Shown: positions 1 through 9,798, counted from the first letter of the stretch. The stretch: DNA of 10,792 nt from Alphaproteobacteria bacterium (GCA_947373775.1 CANBZE010000035.1:1-10792); one strand, 5' to 3'. A program made the numbers and translations. The notes: generated by a model from the letters alone, not told the origin.

Positions 1-1244
<1,244 letters not shown>

Positions 1245-1363
1245 TCTAACGTTCCTCTCATTGGGCATGGAGTCCTGACCCCTTGCGGGCATCCTCCGGT
1301 CCATCCCATTGAATTCTTTGACAAAATAAGCGACAGGCCAAACCCATGCTTATACAAGGGGGT

Positions 1364-1392
1364 ATATAGGGAGGGCGCGCGGCCTTGCCAAG
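1364..1392 (-). promoter_or_regulatory. dnaK promoter with overlapping RpoH (sigma-32) and housekeeping sigma elements
   Basis: On the minus strand, CTTGGCA (1386-1392) is followed after 14 bases by CCCTATAT (1364-1371). This fits the heat-shock sigma-32 pattern (CTTGAAA, 11-16 bases, CCCCATNT). The same bases also contain TTGGCA, 17 bases, TATATA, a good housekeeping sigma-70 match. Transcription would start near 1357, leaving a leader of about 113 bases before the dnaK ATG. RpoH control of dnaK is well established in alphaproteobacteria; the exact site and its use by both factors are inferred from the sequence. Confidence 0.6.
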
Positions 1393-1434
1393 CCTTTGGC
1401 GCGCCGAGGCGGTCTTTTGCCCGCGGAGTGCGTC

Positions 1435-1450
1435 GCCCGTGCTCACGGGC
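1435..1450. promoter_or_regulatory. 16-base perfect palindrome upstream of the dnaK promoter
   Basis: GCCCGTG and CACGGGC form perfect 7-base inverted half-sites around a 2-base centre. The site lies roughly 80-90 bases upstream of the predicted dnaK start of transcription, a position compatible with an activator or other DNA-binding protein. It could also be a chance palindrome or a small RNA hairpin. No known operator is recognised. Confidence 0.3.
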
Positions 1451-1509
1451 ATTAAGCTGTCCATACGCGTCTTTCGCTGACGCCCAAGACCTATGGACCG
1501 CGCGACGCT

Positions 1510-1546
1510 CCGGCCCCGCAGCCAAAATCCCTGCCTCGGGGGCCGG
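1510..1546 (-). terminator. Possible mlaA terminator stem-loop
   Basis: Ten bases past the mlaA stop codon, CCGGCCCC and GGGGCCGG form a perfect 8-base GC stem around a 21-base loop. A further GCGA/TCGC pairing lies outside it, offset by a 4-base bulge. There is no run of T after the stem on the minus strand, so it is not a classic intrinsic terminator. It may slow or protect the mlaA transcript end. Confidence 0.3.
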
Positions 1547-1555
1547 TCGCCAGAT

Positions 1556-2284
1556 CTAAAGGTCGGGGAGGCTCACGAAGGCGTTACCGTCCTCTTCGCT
1601 GCCCCGGATTTTGGCATTGCGGTTCTGGCGGTAAAGGTTGCGGGTGGTGGCGTAGAAATCCACCGAGGTGCGCTCGATGCTTTCGAAGTCGTCGCGGCGC
1701 TGGTCCACCGTATCCAGGATGCGCACGGCCGAGCGCGACAGCTGCAGGGCATGGCGTCCGGAGAAGCGCGCATAGGACAGGGGGTCAAACACCCCGTCCA
1801 CGCCGGAGCCCACCAGGTCACGCGGCGGCAGGGGGCCAATGAACGGCAGCACCAGATAAGAGCCTTCGGCCACGCCGCTCTGGCCCAGGGTCACGCCGAA
1901 ATCATTGTCGTGATAGGGGATGCCGAACTTGCTGGCGACGTCGATCAGCCCGCCCAGGCCGATGGTGGTATTGAGCACGATGCGCGCCAGAGTGTTCACC
2001 GCCTTTTTCGGGCGGGCCTGCAGCACGTCATTGGCCAGCACGATGGGGGCGTGAAGATTGGTCACGACATTGTGCAGGCCTTCGCGCGCCGGCTCCGGCA
2101 CCACGGCCCGATAGCCGTCATCCACCGGGGCGGCGATATGGTGTTCGATCCACACGTCAAAGGCGAAGACGTCGCGGTTGGTTTCTTCCCACGGATCATT
2201 GGCCGCCAGGGATTCCGGGCTGGGCGTGCTGCAGGCACTCAGAAGCGCGGCAAGCGCGAGCGCGGCGGGGCGGAAAACCTTCAT
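1556..2284 (-). CDS. mlaA: MlaA (VacJ) family outer-membrane lipoprotein
   Basis: MlaA sits in the outer membrane and removes misplaced phospholipids from the outer leaflet, handing them to the Mla transport chain (established for E. coli). The 242-residue protein starts with a short lipoprotein signal: positive K2 and R5, a hydrophobic run, then lipobox LSAC with the acylated cysteine at residue 18. Serine at +2 favours outer-membrane sorting. Family signatures follow: DPWEETNRDVFAFD (30-43), the segment VLNTTIGLGGLIDVAS (103-118), and LPFIGPLPPRDLVG (146-159). No clear Shine-Dalgarno site precedes the ATG, but the signal peptide fixes the start well. Other Mla genes are not in the window, which is common since mlaA is often separate from mlaFEDB. 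It lies downstream of tspO after 67 bases and may have its own promoter. Confidence 0.95.
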   Translation of the reverse strand: MKVFRPAALALAALLSACSTPSPESLAANDPWEETNRDVFAFDVWIEHHIAAPVDDGYRAVVPEPAREGLHNVVTNLHAPIVLANDVLQARPKKAVNTLARIVLNTTIGLGGLIDVASKFGIPYHDNDFGVTLGQSGVAEGSYLVLPFIGPLPPRDLVGSGVDGVFDPLSYARFSGRHALQLSRSAVRILDTVDQRRDDFESIERTSVDFYATTRNLYRQNRNAKIRGSEEDGNAFVSLPDL

Positions 2285-2328
2285 GCCAAAAGAAAAACAC
2301 CGACTGATGGGGTGGGCGGAAGCCTAAA

Positions 2329-2355
2329 ATTTTAAAAATCACGCAGCATGGTTAA
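2329..2355 (-). promoter_or_regulatory. Weak candidate promoter for mlaA in an AT-rich gap
   Basis: The gap between tspO and mlaA is markedly AT-rich compared with its surroundings (2325-2339 is nearly all A and T). On the minus strand TAAAAT (2329-2334) matches the -10 consensus at five of six bases, with TTAACC (2350-2355) as a possible -35 at a short 15-base spacing. It could equally be chance in AT-rich DNA, with mlaA transcribed from the upstream operon. Confidence 0.25.
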
Positions 2356-2834
2356 TTCAGCCGCCAAAAGGCATGCGTCAGTACGGTGGCGAACACAGTC
2401 CAGCCCAGATAGGGCAGCAGCAGCAGGCCGGCGATCCGGTCCCGGCGAAAGAACAGGATGGCGGTGGCCATGATGGCCAGGTCCAGCGCGATGATCTCCG
2501 CCAGCGCGCCGCCGATGCTGTGCAGGGCAAAGAACACCGCGCTCCAGGCAAAGTTCAGCAACAGCTGCAGGGCGAAGGCTGCCATTTCGACGGAACGCGT
2601 GCCGGCCTTTTTCCAAACCCGCCAGGCGGCGAAAGCCATCAGGATGTAGAGCGTGGTCCAGACCGGCGCGAACAAATAGTTGGGCGGCGCAATCGACGGG
2701 TGATTGAGCGACGCATACCAGGTCGGGATCTGCGGAGTGGTGAACAGGCTGGCGCCGGCGCCCACTGCAAGGGTGATGATCAGGAAGACATAAAGCGGGC
2801 GGCGCGAACCGGGCGCGGCATCCAGAAAGCTCAT
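2352..2834 (-). CDS. tspO: TspO/MBR family tryptophan-rich sensory protein
   Basis: Small integral membrane protein of the TspO/peripheral benzodiazepine receptor family. Family members bind porphyrins and other tetrapyrroles, and in Rhodobacter TspO modulates oxygen-responsive pigment genes; the role here is unknown. The 160 residues give five hydrophobic segments (about 14-32, 54-74, 86-104, 109-129, 134-155), the normal family topology and length. Seen signatures: WYASLNHPSIAPPNYLFAPV (39-58) followed by W59, QLLLNFAWSAVFF (90-102), PYLGW (141-145) and a C-terminal WRLN. The start codon overlaps the stop of the upstream peptidase gene by four bases (ATGA), which indicates translational coupling and fixes the start. 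I see no photosynthesis or tetrapyrrole genes nearby. Confidence 0.95.
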   Translation of the reverse strand: MSFLDAAPGSRRPLYVFLIITLAVGAGASLFTTPQIPTWYASLNHPSIAPPNYLFAPVWTTLYILMAFAAWRVWKKAGTRSVEMAAFALQLLLNFAWSAVFFALHSIGGALAEIIALDLAIMATAILFFRRDRIAGLLLLPYLGWTVFATVLTHAFWRLN

Positions 2835-4249
2835 GACGTCTGTAACGCATGATCCGCCAGCACGGTGGCGATGCAGGCCGACAATTTCTTGGCGAACGCG
2901 ATGTGCAGGAATTCGTTGGGGCCATGGGCATTGGAGTGCGGACCCAGCACGCCGGTCACCACAAACTGGGTGCCCGGAAATTTCTCGCCCAGCATGGCCA
3001 TGAAGGGAATGGAGCCGCCTTCACCCTGATAGGCGACCGGCTTGCCGAAGGCATCTTTGCTGGCCTTGTTGAGCGAGGCTTCCAGCCAGGGCGCCAAGGT
3101 GGGCGCGTTCCAGCCATTGTCGCCGCGCGGCACATCGAACGTCACATCGGCATCGTAAGGCGGTGCAGCTTCCAGGGCCTTCTTCAGGGCGGTGCGCGCG
3201 GTCTCCGCTTCCAGGGTGGGCGGCAGGCGCAAGGAAATCTTGGCGGTGGAATAGGGCAAGAGCACATTGCCGCCATTGGCGGGCAGGGGATAGCCGTCCA
3301 TCGCCGTGACCGCCAGTTGCGGCCGCCAGGTTTTTTCCAGGATCAGTTCGGCATTACCCTCCGCCATCGGCTTTGTACGGCCGGCAAAGGGCGCCCCGGT
3401 CCAGACTTCATCGCCCAGGATGGCGGCGGCTTCCTTGGCCTGCTTCTGGCGCTCGGCGGGAATCTCGGCAAACAGTTCGGGAAGCGTCATGCGCCCCGTC
3501 GCTTCATCCTCGATGCGCGACAGCAGCATGCGCAAGATACGGAAGGACGACGGCACGATGCCGCTGGCGGCGCCCGAATGCACCCCTTCGGTCAACACCT
3601 TGACCGTCAGGGCGCCGATCAGGTTGCCGCGCAGGCTCGTGGTCAGCCAAAGCTGGTCATAATTGCCGCAACCGGAATCCAGGCACACCACCAGATCGGG
3701 GGTGCCGATGCGCGCGCTCAGGTGATCGATATAGAAAGGCAAGTCGGGCGAACCGGATTCCTCGCAGGCCTCGATGATGATGACGGCGCGCGCCCGTTTG
3801 GCGCCCTGCTCTTTCAGCGCCAGCAACGCCGCGAGGCTGGCGAACATGGCATAGCCGTCATCGGCGCCGCCCCGGCCATAGAGCTTGCCGTCCTTCAGCA
3901 CCGGCTGCCACGGCCCCAGATCGTCGGCCCAGCCCAGCATTTCCGGCTGCTTGTCCAGATGGCCGTACATAAGAACGGCGCCGGGCGCGTTGCCGGGTAT
4001 CTCAATGAAGATCAATGGCGTGCGCTTTGGCAGTCGCACGATCTCCAAGGTGCTGCCGGGAAACTGCGCCAGCTTGGTCTTGGCCCAGGCGGCGAACATC
4101 TGCGTCGCCGCTTCCATGTGGCCATGGGCTTCCCAGTCCTTGTCGAAGGCCGAGCTCTTGTTGGGAATGCGGATGTAATCGGTCAGTGCCGGGATGATCT
4201 CGTCATCCCAGATGCGGTCCACAAACGCAGACGCTTTGGCGAAGTCCAT
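2831..4249 (-). CDS. M20-family zinc metallopeptidase (carnosinase/CNDP-like dipeptidase)
   Basis: Cytosolic two-metal hydrolase of peptidase family M20, closest in pattern to the carnosine-dipeptidase/PepV-like branch; the substrate is not predictable from sequence. The 472-residue length is typical. Metal and catalytic residues are all present: GHLDKQPE (H97, D99), YGRGGADDG (bridging D130), EACEESGS (catalytic E163, metal E164), CLDSG (D191) and HGPNEFLH near the C-terminus (H442). The middle part (about 210-330) should be the dimerisation lid. No signal peptide is seen, so it is probably cytoplasmic. Its ATG shares one base with the malic enzyme stop (TAATG), and its stop overlaps tspO. 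These junctions fix both ends and imply one operon. Other possible members of this fold include N-acyl amino acid hydrolases. Confidence 0.93.
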   Translation of the reverse strand: MDFAKASAFVDRIWDDEIIPALTDYIRIPNKSSAFDKDWEAHGHMEAATQMFAAWAKTKLAQFPGSTLEIVRLPKRTPLIFIEIPGNAPGAVLMYGHLDKQPEMLGWADDLGPWQPVLKDGKLYGRGGADDGYAMFASLAALLALKEQGAKRARAVIIIEACEESGSPDLPFYIDHLSARIGTPDLVVCLDSGCGNYDQLWLTTSLRGNLIGALTVKVLTEGVHSGAASGIVPSSFRILRMLLSRIEDEATGRMTLPELFAEIPAERQKQAKEAAAILGDEVWTGAPFAGRTKPMAEGNAELILEKTWRPQLAVTAMDGYPLPANGGNVLLPYSTAKISLRLPPTLEAETARTALKKALEAAPPYDADVTFDVPRGDNGWNAPTLAPWLEASLNKASKDAFGKPVAYQGEGGSIPFMAMLGEKFPGTQFVVTGVLGPHSNAHGPNEFLHIAFAKKLSACIATVLADHALQTS

Positions 4250-6504
4250 TACCGGTTGACGTCATACGCCGCGACCACCGCGGCGTTGTAGATCTCGCTC
4301 ATCTTGGCGCCCAGGGGGGCGATCTGCACCGACTTCTCCAGGCCCACCAGCATTGGGCCCATCACACTGGCCGAACCCATCTGCTGCAGCAGCTTGGTGG
4401 AAATCGACGCGGAATGGATCGCCGGCATGATCAGCACATTCGCCGTGTCGGTCAGGCGCACGAAGGGATAGAGCGCCAGCTTGTCCTTGTCCAAAGCGAC
4501 GTCGACCGCCATTTCGCCGTCATATTCAAAGTCCACGCCGCGGCCTTCCAGGATTTGCACCGCCTCGATGATGCGTTCGCTGCGCTCGGACCTTGGAAAA
4601 CCGAAGGTAGAAGACGCCAGCAGCGCCACGCGCGGCGTCAGGCCAAAGCGCCGCGCCACCGCCGCGCCCTGCATGGCGATGTCGGCCAGCTGGTCGGCGG
4701 TCGGCAATTCGGTGACCGAAGTGTCGGCGATGAAGACGATGCGGCCTTTGGCGAACACCACCTGCATGCCCATCGGGCGCTGGCCCGGCGGCGAGTCCAG
4801 CACGGTTCGGATGTCGGTCAGGACATTGGCATAGGTGCGGGTCACACCGGCGACCATGGCGTCGGCATGGCCGGCCTTGAGCATGGAGGCGGCATAGATA
4901 TTGCGGTCGTTGGTGACCATGCGCACGGCGTCGCGATGCAGCGCGCCGCGGCGCTGGATGCGCCGGTACAGCGCATCGATATAGGGCGCGGCTTCCTCGG
5001 CGGATTGCGGCACCTTGATCTCAAGCAGGTTCTCGTCAATGCCCGCGCGCCGCATGCCCGCTTTCACCTCATCGGGCCGGCCGACAAGAATCGCCTTGCC
5101 CATGCCGCTGTTCTGGAAGGCGGCGGCGGCGCGGATCACCGAATCCTCTTCGCCTTCGGCGAACACCACGCGCTTGGGATTGGAACGCACTGCACCCGTC
5201 ACCATCTGGAACAGGCCGGCGGAGGGATCCAGCCGCGCCGACAGCTGGAACTGATAGGCGGCAAGGTCGGGAATTTGCTTCTTGGCGACGCCCGATTTCA
5301 TCGCAGCCTCTGCCACCGCCGCCGACACACGGCTGATCAGACGCGGATCGAAAGGCGAGGGGATGATATATTCGGGGCCATAAACCGGGCGGGCGCCGCG
5401 ATAGGCGGCGGCGACTTCATCGGGCACATCCTCGCGCGCCAGGGCGGCGATGGCATGGGCGGCGGCGATCTTCATCTCTTCGTTGATGGTGGTGGCGCGC
5501 ACGTCCAGCGCGCCGCGGAAGATGTAGGGAAAGCCGATGACGTTGTTGACCTGGTTGGGATAGTCGCTGCGCCCGGTGGCGATGATCACGTCATCGCGCG
5601 CCGCCTTGGCTTCCTCCGGGGTGATTTCCGGATAGGGATTGGCCATGGCAAAGATGATGGGGTTCTTGCCCATGGACTTCACCATCTCGCCGGTGAAGGC
5701 GCCCTTTTTGGAAAGGCCCAGGATCACGTCGGCGCCCTTGACCGCTTCGACCAGGGTACGCGCCTTGGTCTCGATGGCATGGGCCGATTTCCACTGGTTC
5801 ATGCCTTCGGTGCGGCCGCGATAGACCACGCCCTTGGTGTCGCACAGGGTCACATTCTCGGCGCGCACGCCCAGAGACTTGATCAGCTCCAGGCAGGCGA
5901 TTCCGGCCGCGCCCGCGCCGTTCACCACGATCTTCAGGTCTTCCAGCTTGCGTCCCGTCAGGTGCGCGGCATTGATGATGCCCGAAGCGCAGATGATGGC
6001 AGTGCCGTGCTGATCGTCATGGAACACCGGAATGTCCATCAGCTCGCGCAGCCGCTGCTCGATGATGAAACAGTCGGGCGCCTTGATGTCTTCCAGGTTG
6101 ATGCCGCCGAAGGTCGGGCCCAGATAGCGCACGGCGGCAATGAATTCCTCGACATCCTTGGTGTCGATTTCCAGGTCGATGGAATTGACGTCGGCGAAAC
6201 GCTTGAACAGCACCGACTTGCCTTCCATCACCGGCTTGGACGCCAGCGCACCCAGATCGCCCAGGCCCAGAATGGCGGTGCCGTTGGTGATTACCGCCAC
6301 CATGTTGCCCTTGGTGGTGTAGTCGTAGGCGAGCTCGGGATTTTCCGCGATCGCCAGCACCGGCACCGCGACACCCGGCGAATAGGCCAAGGAGAGATCG
6401 CGCTGGGTCGCCATTGGCTTGGTGGGGGTGATTTCCAGCTTGCCGGGCTTGTCCCCGGCATGGAACGCAAGGGCTTCTTCGTCGGTAAAGGACGGGCGCG
6501 ACAT
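4249..6504 (-). CDS. maeB: NADP-type malic enzyme fused to a phosphotransacetylase-like domain (MaeB type)
   Basis: Converts malate to pyruvate and CO2 while reducing NAD(P), linking the TCA cycle to pyruvate supply and NADPH. The 751-residue protein has two parts. Residues 1-430 are malic enzyme: catalytic Tyr41 (LAYSPGVA), Lys96 (MEGKSVLFK), metal ligands E138-D139 ([11 protein letters not shown]) and D163-D164 (FHDDQHGT), and the nucleotide fold NGAGAAG (195-201). From about 433 to the end it resembles phosphate acetyltransferase ([17 protein letters not shown]). In the Sinorhizobium homologs DME and TME this domain is not an active transacetylase and is linked to acetyl-CoA control. Whether NAD or NADP is preferred cannot be read safely. 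The start at 6504 is chosen because AGGGG lies about 8 bases upstream; an in-frame GTG at 6546 has no ribosome site. Confidence 0.96.
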   Translation of the reverse strand: MSRPSFTDEEALAFHAGDKPGKLEITPTKPMATQRDLSLAYSPGVAVPVLAIAENPELAYDYTTKGNMVAVITNGTAILGLGDLGALASKPVMEGKSVLFKRFADVNSIDLEIDTKDVEEFIAAVRYLGPTFGGINLEDIKAPDCFIIEQRLRELMDIPVFHDDQHGTAIICASGIINAAHLTGRKLEDLKIVVNGAGAAGIACLELIKSLGVRAENVTLCDTKGVVYRGRTEGMNQWKSAHAIETKARTLVEAVKGADVILGLSKKGAFTGEMVKSMGKNPIIFAMANPYPEITPEEAKAARDDVIIATGRSDYPNQVNNVIGFPYIFRGALDVRATTINEEMKIAAAHAIAALAREDVPDEVAAAYRGARPVYGPEYIIPSPFDPRLISRVSAAVAEAAMKSGVAKKQIPDLAAYQFQLSARLDPSAGLFQMVTGAVRSNPKRVVFAEGEEDSVIRAAAAFQNSGMGKAILVGRPDEVKAGMRRAGIDENLLEIKVPQSAEEAAPYIDALYRRIQRRGALHRDAVRMVTNDRNIYAASMLKAGHADAMVAGVTRTYANVLTDIRTVLDSPPGQRPMGMQVVFAKGRIVFIADTSVTELPTADQLADIAMQGAAVARRFGLTPRVALLASSTFGFPRSERSERIIEAVQILEGRGVDFEYDGEMAVDVALDKDKLALYPFVRLTDTANVLIMPAIHSASISTKLLQQMGSASVMGPMLVGLEKSVQIAPLGAKMSEIYNAAVVAAYDVNR

Positions 6505-6623
6505 TGGGATACCCCTGTTGTTCTGCTGTTCTTGAGGATTTTCCACAGAATAACCACGCAGGTGGCGATTGCATCAAGCTTCCGTGACGCAGGGATGCGC
6601 GCGGGTCTGCTAAGGTCGCTCGC
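6505..6623. promoter_or_regulatory. Divergent intergenic region between malic enzyme gene and mutS
   Basis: These 119 bases must carry start signals for both the leftward malic enzyme operon and the rightward mutS transcript. The ribosome sites are visible at each end: AGGGG on the minus strand before 6504 and AAGG at 6612-6615 before mutS. On the minus strand TTGATG followed after about 18-19 bases by TTATTC/TATTCT is a weak promoter candidate. No convincing promoter was found for mutS. Confidence 0.4.
6539..6547 (+). promoter_or_regulatory. Single DnaA-box-like 9-mer
   Basis: TTTTCCACA matches the relaxed DnaA box TTWTNCACA exactly and lies in the malic enzyme/mutS divergent region. One such match in about 11 kb is close to chance expectation, and no cluster of boxes or AT-rich unwinding region accompanies it. 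It is not evidence for a replication origin. Confidence 0.25.
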
Positions 6624-9308
6624 ATGAGCGAGATGGACCTTGGCCTGCCGCCCGTGGAGATGCCCATGGAAGCGGCAGCGGTGGGCGATACCACCCCCAT
6701 GATGGCGCAATATCTCGCGCTCAAAGCGGCGCATGCGGACTATCTGCTGTTTTACCGCATGGGCGATTTCTACGAGCTTTTCTTCGCGGATGCAGCAAAG
6801 GCGGCCGAGGCGCTGGACATCGCCCTGACCAAGCGCGGCAAGCATCTGGGCGAGGACATCCCCATGTGCGGTGTGCCGGTGCATGCCGCCGAGTCCTATC
6901 TGGAAAAGCTGATCCGCAAGGGCCACCGGGTGGCGGTGTGCGAACAGGTCGAAGACGCAGGTGAGGCCAAGAAGCGCGGTGCCAAGTCGGTGGTGCGGCG
7001 CGAGGTGGTGCGGCTGGTCACGCCGGGTACCCTGACCGAAGACGCGCTGCTGGAAGCGCGGGCGTCCAACCTGCTGACGGCGCTGGGGCGTTCGGCTGCG
7101 GACTTCGCGCTGGCCAGCGTCGACATGTCCACCGGCGAGTTTTCCGTGGCGGCCGTGGGACAGAGCGAGATCGCCACCGAACTGGCGCGGCTGTCGCCGA
7201 AAGAATTGCTGCTGCCCGATGCGCTGCTGGCGCAGGAAGAATTCGCCGCGCTGTTCAAGGCGCAGGGACTTGCGCTGTCGCCGCTGCCGGGCAGCCGGTT
7301 TGATTCCGCCAATGGCGAGCGCGCCTTGAAGGCCCATTACAACATGGTGTCGCTGGATGGGCTGGGCGCATTCTCCCGCGCCGAACTGTCGGCCGCCGGC
7401 GCGCTGATCGCCTATCTGGAACTGACCCAGAAGGGCGCCAAGGTGGCGCTGCAGCGGATCGTGCGTGTCAGCCCGTCGCACTTCATGGGCATCGATGCCG
7501 CAACCCGCCGCAACCTGGAACTGACACAGACATTGGCCGGTCAGCGCAGCGGCTCGCTGCTGGCCGGCATCGACCGCACGGTCACCGCCTGCGGCGCGCG
7601 CATGCTGGCGGGGCGGTTGGCGGCGCCGCTGACCGACGTGAAGCAGATCGGCGCACGCCATGACGCGGTAGAAAGTTTTGCGAAGGATTCCGAATTGCGG
7701 CGTCATGCGCGCGAAGCCCTGCGCGCCGCGCCCGATATCGCGCGGGCGCTGGGACGGCTTTCAGTGGCGCGCGGCGGGCCGCGCGATCTGGCCAATCTGC
7801 GCGATGGGGGGAAGGCGGCGCGCGGGCTTCGCGATGGCCTGCGCAAGCAATCGCTGGCGGGCGAAGCGCTCAGCGCCATCGACACTTTGACCCAGAATAT
7901 CGCCGCGACTTCGCGTCTCTCCGACCGGCTGGAATTCCTGCTGGTGGAAGAACCGCCCTATCTGTCGCGCGACGGCGGCTTCATCCGGACCGGTGCCCAT
8001 GCGCCGCTGGATGAGCTGCGCGCCCTGCGTGATGAATCCCGCCGCGTCATTGCGGGGCTGGAAAGCACCTATCGCCAGTCCAGCGGCGTCAGCCAGCTGA
8101 AGATCAAGCATAACGGCGTGCTGGGCTATTTCATCGAAGTCGGCCAGCAACATGCCGACAAGCTGCTGGCCGACAAGGACACCTTCCGTCATCGCCAGAC
8201 CATGGCGGGCGCCGTGCGCTTTTCCACCGATGAACTGGCCTCGCTGGCGTCGCGCATTTCCGAGGCCGCCGAAAGCGCGCTGGCGCTGGAATCCACGCTG
8301 TTTGACGAGATGTCGATGCTGGCCATCGAACATGGCGAAGCGCTCAGCGCCATCGCCGACGCATTGGGCACGCTGGATGTTGCCGCAAGCCTGGGCGAGC
8401 TCGCCATCGCGGCGCGCTATGTGCGGCCGAAAATCGATAACGGGCTTTCCTTTAACATCACCCGCGGCCGTCATCCGGTGGTGGAAGCGGCGCTGCAAGC
8501 GGCAAATGCCGGGACGTTTGTGCCCAATGACTGCGACTTGTCGCCCAGCGCCAAAGGCCGGCTGTGGTTGGTCACCGGTCCCAACATGGCGGGTAAATCC
8601 ACTTTCCTGCGCCAGAACGCGCTGATCGCCATCCTGGCCCAGACCGGAAGCTTCGTGCCGGCGGAAGCGGCGCATATCGGCATCGTGGATCGCCTCTTCT
8701 CCCGCGTTGGCGCCGGTGATGATCTGGCGGCGGGCCGCAGCACCTTCATGGTCGAGATGGTGGAGACCGCCGCGATCCTCAATCAGGCCACGCCCAAGAG
8801 CCTTGTCATCCTGGACGAGATCGGGCGCGGCACCGCGACGTATGACGGTTTGGCGATTGCCTGGGCCGCGGCCGAGCATCTGCACGAGACCAATAAAAGT
8901 CGCGCACTGTTCGCCACGCATTATCATGAGATGGTGGCGCTGGCCGAGCGGCTGAAGTCCATGGCCTGCTACACCATGAAGGTGCGCGAATGGAACGACA
9001 GTATCGTGTTCCTGCATGAAGTGATCTCGGGCACCGCTGACCGCTCCTATGGCATTCATGTGGCCAAGCTGGCGGGCCTGCCTGCCGCCGTGGTTGCCAG
9101 AGCCGAGGAAGTGCTGCGTGCCCTGGAAGAAGGCCGCGAAGGTCACAAGCCGCTGGCCAAGATTGACGACCTGCCGCTGTTCGGCGCCTCGGCGCCGGTG
9201 CCCAAAGGCAGCGCGGTGGAAGACGCCTTGAAGACCATCGAGCCGGACGCCCTGTCGCCCAAGGAGGCGCTGGAAATCCTTTATGACCTCAAGCGCAAGC
9301 TGCAGTAG
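6624..9308 (+). CDS. mutS: DNA mismatch repair protein MutS
   Basis: Recognises mismatches and small loops in new DNA and, with MutL, starts strand-specific repair. The 894 residues cover all family domains. The mismatch-contacting motif is F49-Y50-E51 in MGDFYELFF. The connector, lever and clamp regions follow, for example [20 protein letters not shown] near residue 290. The C-terminal ATPase has Walker [10 protein letters not shown] (652-660, K658), the segment [19 protein letters not shown] and Walker [11 protein letters not shown] (D731-E732), then FATHYHEM. The protein is longer than E. coli MutS (853), mostly through about 13 extra N-terminal residues, a feature I recall as common in alphaproteobacteria. 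The start at 6624 has AAGG 8 bases upstream; later in-frame ATGs (for example residues 14 and 26) are possible alternatives. The usp gene follows after nine bases. Confidence 0.98.
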   Translation: MSEMDLGLPPVEMPMEAAAVGDTTPMMAQYLALKAAHADYLLFYRMGDFYELFFADAAKAAEALDIALTKRGKHLGEDIPMCGVPVHAAESYLEKLIRKGHRVAVCEQVEDAGEAKKRGAKSVVRREVVRLVTPGTLTEDALLEARASNLLTALGRSAADFALASVDMSTGEFSVAAVGQSEIATELARLSPKELLLPDALLAQEEFAALFKAQGLALSPLPGSRFDSANGERALKAHYNMVSLDGLGAFSRAELSAAGALIAYLELTQKGAKVALQRIVRVSPSHFMGIDAATRRNLELTQTLAGQRSGSLLAGIDRTVTACGARMLAGRLAAPLTDVKQIGARHDAVESFAKDSELRRHAREALRAAPDIARALGRLSVARGGPRDLANLRDGGKAARGLRDGLRKQSLAGEALSAIDTLTQNIAATSRLSDRLEFLLVEEPPYLSRDGGFIRTGAHAPLDELRALRDESRRVIAGLESTYRQSSGVSQLKIKHNGVLGYFIEVGQQHADKLLADKDTFRHRQTMAGAVRFSTDELASLASRISEAAESALALESTLFDEMSMLAIEHGEALSAIADALGTLDVAASLGELAIAARYVRPKIDNGLSFNITRGRHPVVEAALQAANAGTFVPNDCDLSPSAKGRLWLVTGPNMAGKSTFLRQNALIAILAQTGSFVPAEAAHIGIVDRLFSRVGAGDDLAAGRSTFMVEMVETAAILNQATPKSLVILDEIGRGTATYDGLAIAWAAAEHLHETNKSRALFATHYHEMVALAERLKSMACYTMKVREWNDSIVFLHEVISGTADRSYGIHVAKLAGLPAAVVARAEEVLRALEEGREGHKPLAKIDDLPLFGASAPVPKGSAVEDALKTIEPDALSPKEALEILYDLKRKLQ

Positions 9309-9317
9309 GATCGGGCC

Positions 9318-9785
9318 ATGAGCGCCTCCCGCAGCCCCCGCAAGTTCCTGGTGGTGATCGACAAGTCGCCCGAATGCGCCGTGGCGTTGCGCTTTGCCAC
9401 CCGCCGCGCCCAGCACACCAATGGCCGCGTCACCCTGATGTGCGCCGCCACTCCGCCCGACTTCCAGCAATGGCGCGGCGTGGAAGAGATCATGCGCGAC
9501 GAGGCCCATGCTGAGGCCGAAGCCATGCTGCATGAAGCGGCCAAGCTGGTGAACGACCTGTCGGGCATCCTGCCTGAGCTGGTGATCCCCTATGGCCTGA
9601 CCACCGAGTGCCTGACTGTGCTGCTGAAAGAGGACAAGGACATCTCCATCCTGGTGCTGGCCTCGGGCGCGGGAAAAGAAGGACCCGGACCGCTGGTCTC
9701 CATGTTCGGCACCGCGGTGCAGGCCATTCCCGTGACGATTGTTCCGGGCAACTTTACCGACGAGCAGATTGACGTCTTGGCCTGA
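9318..9785 (+). CDS. Universal stress protein (UspA family)
   Basis: A 155-residue single-domain Usp protein; such proteins are soluble, bind nucleotides in some subgroups, and help survival under starvation, oxygen limitation or other stress. The alternating beta-alpha fold is visible: first strand KFLVVIDKSPE (9-19) with the nucleotide-contacting D15, a second strand RVTLMCAATPP, a charged helix around 56-80, and the strand ISILVLAS (109-116). The C-terminal loop has G119-x2-G122-x8-G131-T132, close to the ATP-binding signature G-x2-G-x9-G-S/T but one residue shorter, so ATP binding is likely but not assured. The gene starts nine bases after the mutS stop, with AGGA of its ribosome site overlapping that stop, which suggests co-transcription with mutS. 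I found no partner gene that would define its specific stress role. Confidence 0.9.
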   Translation: MSASRSPRKFLVVIDKSPECAVALRFATRRAQHTNGRVTLMCAATPPDFQQWRGVEEIMRDEAHAEAEAMLHEAAKLVNDLSGILPELVIPYGLTTECLTVLLKEDKDISILVLASGAGKEGPGPLVSMFGTAVQAIPVTIVPGNFTDEQIDVLA

Positions 9786-9798
9786 CCCGCCCCTCCGC

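Larger units (their letters stand above)
1245..1555 (-). other. dnaK upstream region and leader (intergenic)
   Basis: This 311-base gap between mlaA and dnaK holds no convincing gene. Small open frames on the minus strand (for example 1258-1464 and 1232-1525) overlap the promoter and leader, lack recognisable motifs and are judged spurious. It contains, in minus-strand order, a GC-rich stem-loop after mlaA, a 16-base palindrome, the dnaK promoter and an untranslated leader of about 110 bases. No CIRCE-type inverted repeat (the HrcA operator) is visible, which suggests sigma-factor rather than HrcA control of dnaK. Confidence 0.7.

Noticed and set aside
2311..2335. Possible terminator between tspO and mlaA
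   Set aside because: The only stem (GGC-GGAA-GCC) is three base pairs, and the T-rich stretch follows it on the plus strand, where no gene ends.
2849..4291. A 480-codon open frame opposite the M20 peptidase gene
   Set aside because: Antisense to a gene with all catalytic residues intact; no motif or plausible start context.
6505..6623. Replication origin in the malic enzyme/mutS gap
   Set aside because: Only one DnaA-like 9-mer is present, with no box cluster, AT-rich unwinding region or dnaA/hemE/parAB neighbours.
4414..6627. A 737-codon open frame on the plus strand opposite the malic enzyme gene
   Set aside because: It is the antisense shadow of a strongly supported gene in GC-rich DNA. 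The translation is low-complexity, rich in H, G, R and D, with no family motif.
7761..9533. A 590-codon open frame on the minus strand opposite mutS and usp
   Set aside because: It spans the reverse of two well-recognised genes, has no recognisable domain, and has the composition typical of an antisense shadow.
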